From contig NZ_NPBJ01000023.1 in the NCBI RefSeq assembly GCF_002272075.1, positions 1-64,000 on the forward strand: a stretch of DNA of 64,000 bases, written 5' to 3'. Both the position numbers and the translations under genes were made by a program. Origin of the DNA: Terribacillus saccharophilus. GTDB lineage: Bacteria; Bacillota; Bacilli; Bacillales; Amphibacillaceae. Shown here one piece after another: positions 61,348 through 64,000 of the stretch. Below the pieces are notes generated by a model. It searched no databases. It worked only from the letters and a program-made list of their open reading frames with translations, and had not been told where the DNA came from. Within the stretch, counting starts at the first letter, position 1. The number at the start of each line of letters is the position of its first letter.

Positions 61348-62193
61348 TTTATCTTTACGGAAGAATCCATAGATACCAGCTGTCTCTACAACGTTCATGA
61401 AAGCTGATGGATCCACTTCTTTAATAATATGTTCCAAATCATACAATTCATATCGGGTGATAACGAGCATCAGCATATTTTTATCCTGCTGTGTGTAACC
61501 ACCTCGGACTGGAATAATCGTAATACCTCGTACCATTTTATTATAAATCGCTTTAGATAGCTCGTCCGCCTTTGTTGTGACAATCATTGCAGTCACCTTC
61601 TCATAGCGGGTATGAATCGCATCGATTACTCGAGTCGAGACATACAGGGTGACTAGCGTATACAAGGCATTCGCCGGTTCATTGAGGACACCTGCCAAAA
61701 TGATGATGATCCCGTTCAACAGTAGGAAATACGTGCCAACAGGTCTATCCTTCAGACGAGACAGAATCATGACGACAATATCCATTCCTCCAGTAGAAGC
61801 ACCCCATTTTAATGTCAGTCCAACACCGACACCAGCAATAACGCCGCCGAATACAGCATTCAGGATAATATCATCCGATAGAGCATGAATCGGAAGCAGC
61901 TCAAGCATAACTGTCATACAAGCAACTGAAAAGAGACTATAAATGGTAAAGCCTTTGCCCACTTTCATCCATCCTAGAATCGCTACGGGGATATTCAATA
62001 AGAAAAGCCAGATCCCTGTACCGATTGAGGTGATGCCAAGAACTTGGGCAAAGAAATCGAATAAGAGCTGTGCAGCTCCGGTAAAGCCGCTGCCATATAC
62101 ACTTGCAGGTATCAGGAAGAAATTCAGTGCCACCGCATTGAGCAAGGCTCCGAATATAACTACCACAATACGTTTCACTTCAAAATAGAACAA
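61345..62193 (-). CDS. yitT: YitT-family membrane protein (DUF2179)
   Basis: Protein of 282 aa with five or six helices in the first 170 residues (GALLNAVALNFFLIPASVYGSGFTGAAQLL in part, KWGASTGGMDIVVMIL), and a C-terminal cytoplasmic DUF2179 domain (VTAMIVTTKADELSKAIYNKMVRG, VVITRYELYDLEHII-like). TTG at 62193 after AAGGAGG. The role is unknown; a transport function has been proposed for the family. Confidence 0.9.
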   Translation of the reverse strand: MFYFEVKRIVVVIFGALLNAVALNFFLIPASVYGSGFTGAAQLLFDFFAQVLGITSIGTGIWLFLLNIPVAILGWMKVGKGFTIYSLFSVACMTVMLELLPIHALSDDIILNAVFGGVIAGVGVGLTLKWGASTGGMDIVVMILSRLKDRPVGTYFLLLNGIIIILAGVLNEPANALYTLVTLYVSTRVIDAIHTRYEKVTAMIVTTKADELSKAIYNKMVRGITIIPVRGGYTQQDKNMLMLVITRYELYDLEHIIKEVDPSAFMNVVETAGIYGFFRKDK

Positions 62194-62342
62194 TTATGTA
62201 CCTCCTTAAAGTCCCATACATTAAAAAGCTTGCGCAGAACGGCTGAAAGCTATTCCTGCGCTAAGCCCGCGAATCATTATAGCCGAAATCACTCTGGATG
62301 AAAATAGTTTTATTATGTAAGGAGCTAATATAGCCCCTAAAG

Positions 62343-64000
62343 TCATACACGAATCTTCACATCATGATGCCGCAGCCAAAAGTCAATCTGTCCTAGATGC
62401 GCAAGCAACTGCGGACCGGTCATCAATTGACCGAACCACGGAGCAGTCACATCCTGACCTTTACTTTTGACAAGTGCCTCAATGGATTTCCGGTCAAATA
62501 AGTCAAATAGCCGCGCATCATCATCCCGAAGGATTTCTTCCATCCACTGAACGACAGCAGCCGTATAAACCGGATTATGTGTTTTTGGATATGGACTTTT
62601 CTTCCGATAAAGTACTTCATCCGGCAAAATTCCTTCGAGTGCTTTTCGAAGTATGCCCTTTTCCTTATTGCCATACGTCTTTATTTCCCAAGGGATGTTC
62701 CAAACATATTCCACCAATCGATGATCACTAAACGGAACTCGGGCTTCAAAACTTGCTCCCATGCTCATCCGGTCCTTTCGATCGAGCAATGTCGGCATGA
62801 ACCAATGCATATTCAAATAAAACATCTGCCTCCGTTTTGCTGCTTCCGCTTCCTCACCTGGCAGCAGTGGTGTTTCATCAATTGTATCTTGATATCTATC
62901 AAGCATATAGCCATGCAAATCAAGGTCATGCTGCCATTCTTTCTTTAGCAGACTGTTACGAACTTGGGCCGAGCGAATCCAAGGGAAGCCTTCTCTGTTC
63001 AAGTCATCCTCTCTGTAAAACCACGGGTAGCCGCCGAAGATTTCATCTGCGCATTCGCCTGATAATGCCACCGTCACATTCTCCTTGATTCGTTCACAGA
63101 ACCAAAATAAAGAGGCGTCGACATCCGCCATACCAGGCAGATCACGGAGAATAGTCGCTTCTTTTAATGAGCCAGCTAATAATAGATTATCCATCACATG
63201 TGTCTTATGATTCGTACCAAATGCTTTTTGCATTTTCATAACATATGTCTGGTCACTAGCCGGCTGGAAATCGCTTTTCTTGAAAAACGTATCGTTTCCA
63301 TCAAAATCGATCGAGAATGTCGAAAGTTGCCCTTTGCCTGTTTCCTTATAGTGATTCGCTGCAATAGCGGTTATTGCGCTAGAATCAACTCCGCCTGAAA
63401 GAAAGGTGCCGAGCGGTACATCCGATACAAGCTGCCGTATGACAGAATCTGTAAGTAATTCCCTTACTTTTGCAGCAGTTTCTTCTATAGAATCTGTATG
63501 CTCTCTACTTTCCACATTCCAATACCGAGTCAGCTTCAAACCGTTCCGATCGAATTTCCCTATGTGAGCTGCCCGCAATTCCTTTATGCCTTTGAAAACA
63601 CCATGCCCAGGTGTCCGAGACGGACCGAGCGCCAAGATCTCTGAAACCCCCTCATTGTCAAGCACTGCTTCCACTTCTGGATGAGCAAGAATCGCTTTCA
63701 GTTCTGAACCGATCAACAGCCCGCCATCCTGTTCCATATAGAAGAGTGGTTTTACACCTAATCTATCTCTTGCAAAAAAGAGGGTTTCCGTTTTGTCGTG
63801 CCAAATAGCGAATGCAAATATCCCATTGAATTTCTCGACACACGCTTCCCGCCACTCAACATAGCTCTTAAGCAGCACTTCCGTGTCAGAATGCCCTTGA
63901 AAGGACCATCCACGCTGCTTCAATTCCTTCCGAATATCTTCTGTGTTGTAAAGCTCACCATTATAAATCAATGTATAAGTCCCGCGCTCATCAGTATACT
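62343..64000 (-). CDS. asnB: Asparagine synthetase (glutamine-hydrolysing), 5' end outside the window
   Basis: Class II glutamine amidotransferase fused to an ATP-pyrophosphatase synthetase. The N-terminal catalytic Cys lies beyond the edge; the visible part starts at TYTLIYNGELYN, then FNGIFAFAIWHDK and RDRLGVKPLFY of the glutaminase domain, followed by the PP-loop LSGGVDSSAITA (near 200 of the visible part) and LSGECADEIFGGYPWFYR. About 550 residues are seen of an expected 610-630. B. subtilis has asnO near the yit genes, a sporulation paralogue, so this may be AsnO. Confidence 0.92.
   Translation of the reverse strand, partial: YTDERGTYTLIYNGELYNTEDIRKELKQRGWSFQGHSDTEVLLKSYVEWREACVEKFNGIFAFAIWHDKTETLFFARDRLGVKPLFYMEQDGGLLIGSELKAILAHPEVEAVLDNEGVSEILALGPSRTPGHGVFKGIKELRAAHIGKFDRNGLKLTRYWNVESREHTDSIEETAAKVRELLTDSVIRQLVSDVPLGTFLSGGVDSSAITAIAANHYKETGKGQLSTFSIDFDGNDTFFKKSDFQPASDQTYVMKMQKAFGTNHKTHVMDNLLLAGSLKEATILRDLPGMADVDASLFWFCERIKENVTVALSGECADEIFGGYPWFYREDDLNREGFPWIRSAQVRNSLLKKEWQHDLDLHGYMLDRYQDTIDETPLLPGEEAEAAKRRQMFYLNMHWFMPTLLDRKDRMSMGASFEARVPFSDHRLVEYVWNIPWEIKTYGNKEKGILRKALEGILPDEVLYRKKSPYPKTHNPVYTAAVVQWMEEILRDDDARLFDLFDRKSIEALVKSKGQDVTAPWFGQLMTGPQLLAHLGQIDFWLRHHDVKIRV

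Overview
The window is chromosomal DNA of a spore-forming member of the Bacillaceae (Firmicutes). Ribosome binding sites are of the AGGAGG type, GTG and TTG starts are common, and spore-coat genes carry SigK-type promoters. There is also long gene-order agreement with two Bacillus subtilis regions: yjaV-fabF-trpS-opp-yjbC-spx-mecA-coiA-pepF-roxS-yjbH-yjbI-yjbK-yjbM-nadK-yjbO-prpE-yjbQ, and yitT-yitU-yitV-yitW. A halotolerant genus such as Terribacillus, Oceanobacillus or Virgibacillus is possible, but the sequence alone does not settle it. No phage, insertion sequence, CRISPR array, tRNA or rRNA was seen.

1-8.3 kb is a sugar-uptake unit built around sigma-54. It holds rpoN, a LevR/ManR-type activator, its own HPr, a four-gene mannose-family PTS and a two-SIS-domain enzyme that may be a deglycase. 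A near-perfect -24/-12 promoter lies directly in front of the PTS genes. 8.3-9.9 kb holds small genes and a cold-shock gene. 10.1-12.7 kb is a poly-N-acetylglucosamine (ica/pga-like) locus whose deacetylase gene is frameshifted. 12.7-17.4 kb has fosX and an HD hydrolase facing away from a manganese ABC transporter (mntABCD), with two MntR-like boxes between them.

17.5-22.6 kb carries yjcH-yjcG-yjcF, a YetF-type membrane protein and a spore-coat group: a CotY/CotZ-like protein, CotO and an Asp/His-rich repeat protein, all with SigK-type promoters. 22.7-40.5 kb is the yjb core: ion transport (yjbQ, mgtE), a SEDS cell-wall enzyme, PrpE, pseudouridine synthase, NAD kinase, small alarmone synthetase, CYTH protein, truncated haemoglobin, YjbH, the sRNA RoxS/RsaE, PepF, CoiA, MecA, Spx and YjbC. 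It joins redox and stress control (Spx, YjbH, RoxS) with competence control (MecA, CoiA). 40.7-46.7 kb is oppABCDF. 47.4-48.6 kb is trpS behind a T-box. 48.7-54.8 kb holds yjbA, fabF and yjaV/yjzD/yitW/yitV/yitU homologues.

55-60.5 kb is a three-gene phosphorelay: a hybrid histidine kinase, a lone receiver, and an Hpt-GGDEF-receiver diguanylate cyclase. It may feed c-di-GMP to the polysaccharide locus, which is inference. The right end holds an Nfu-N protein, a YitT protein and the 3' part of an asparagine synthetase cut by the window edge.
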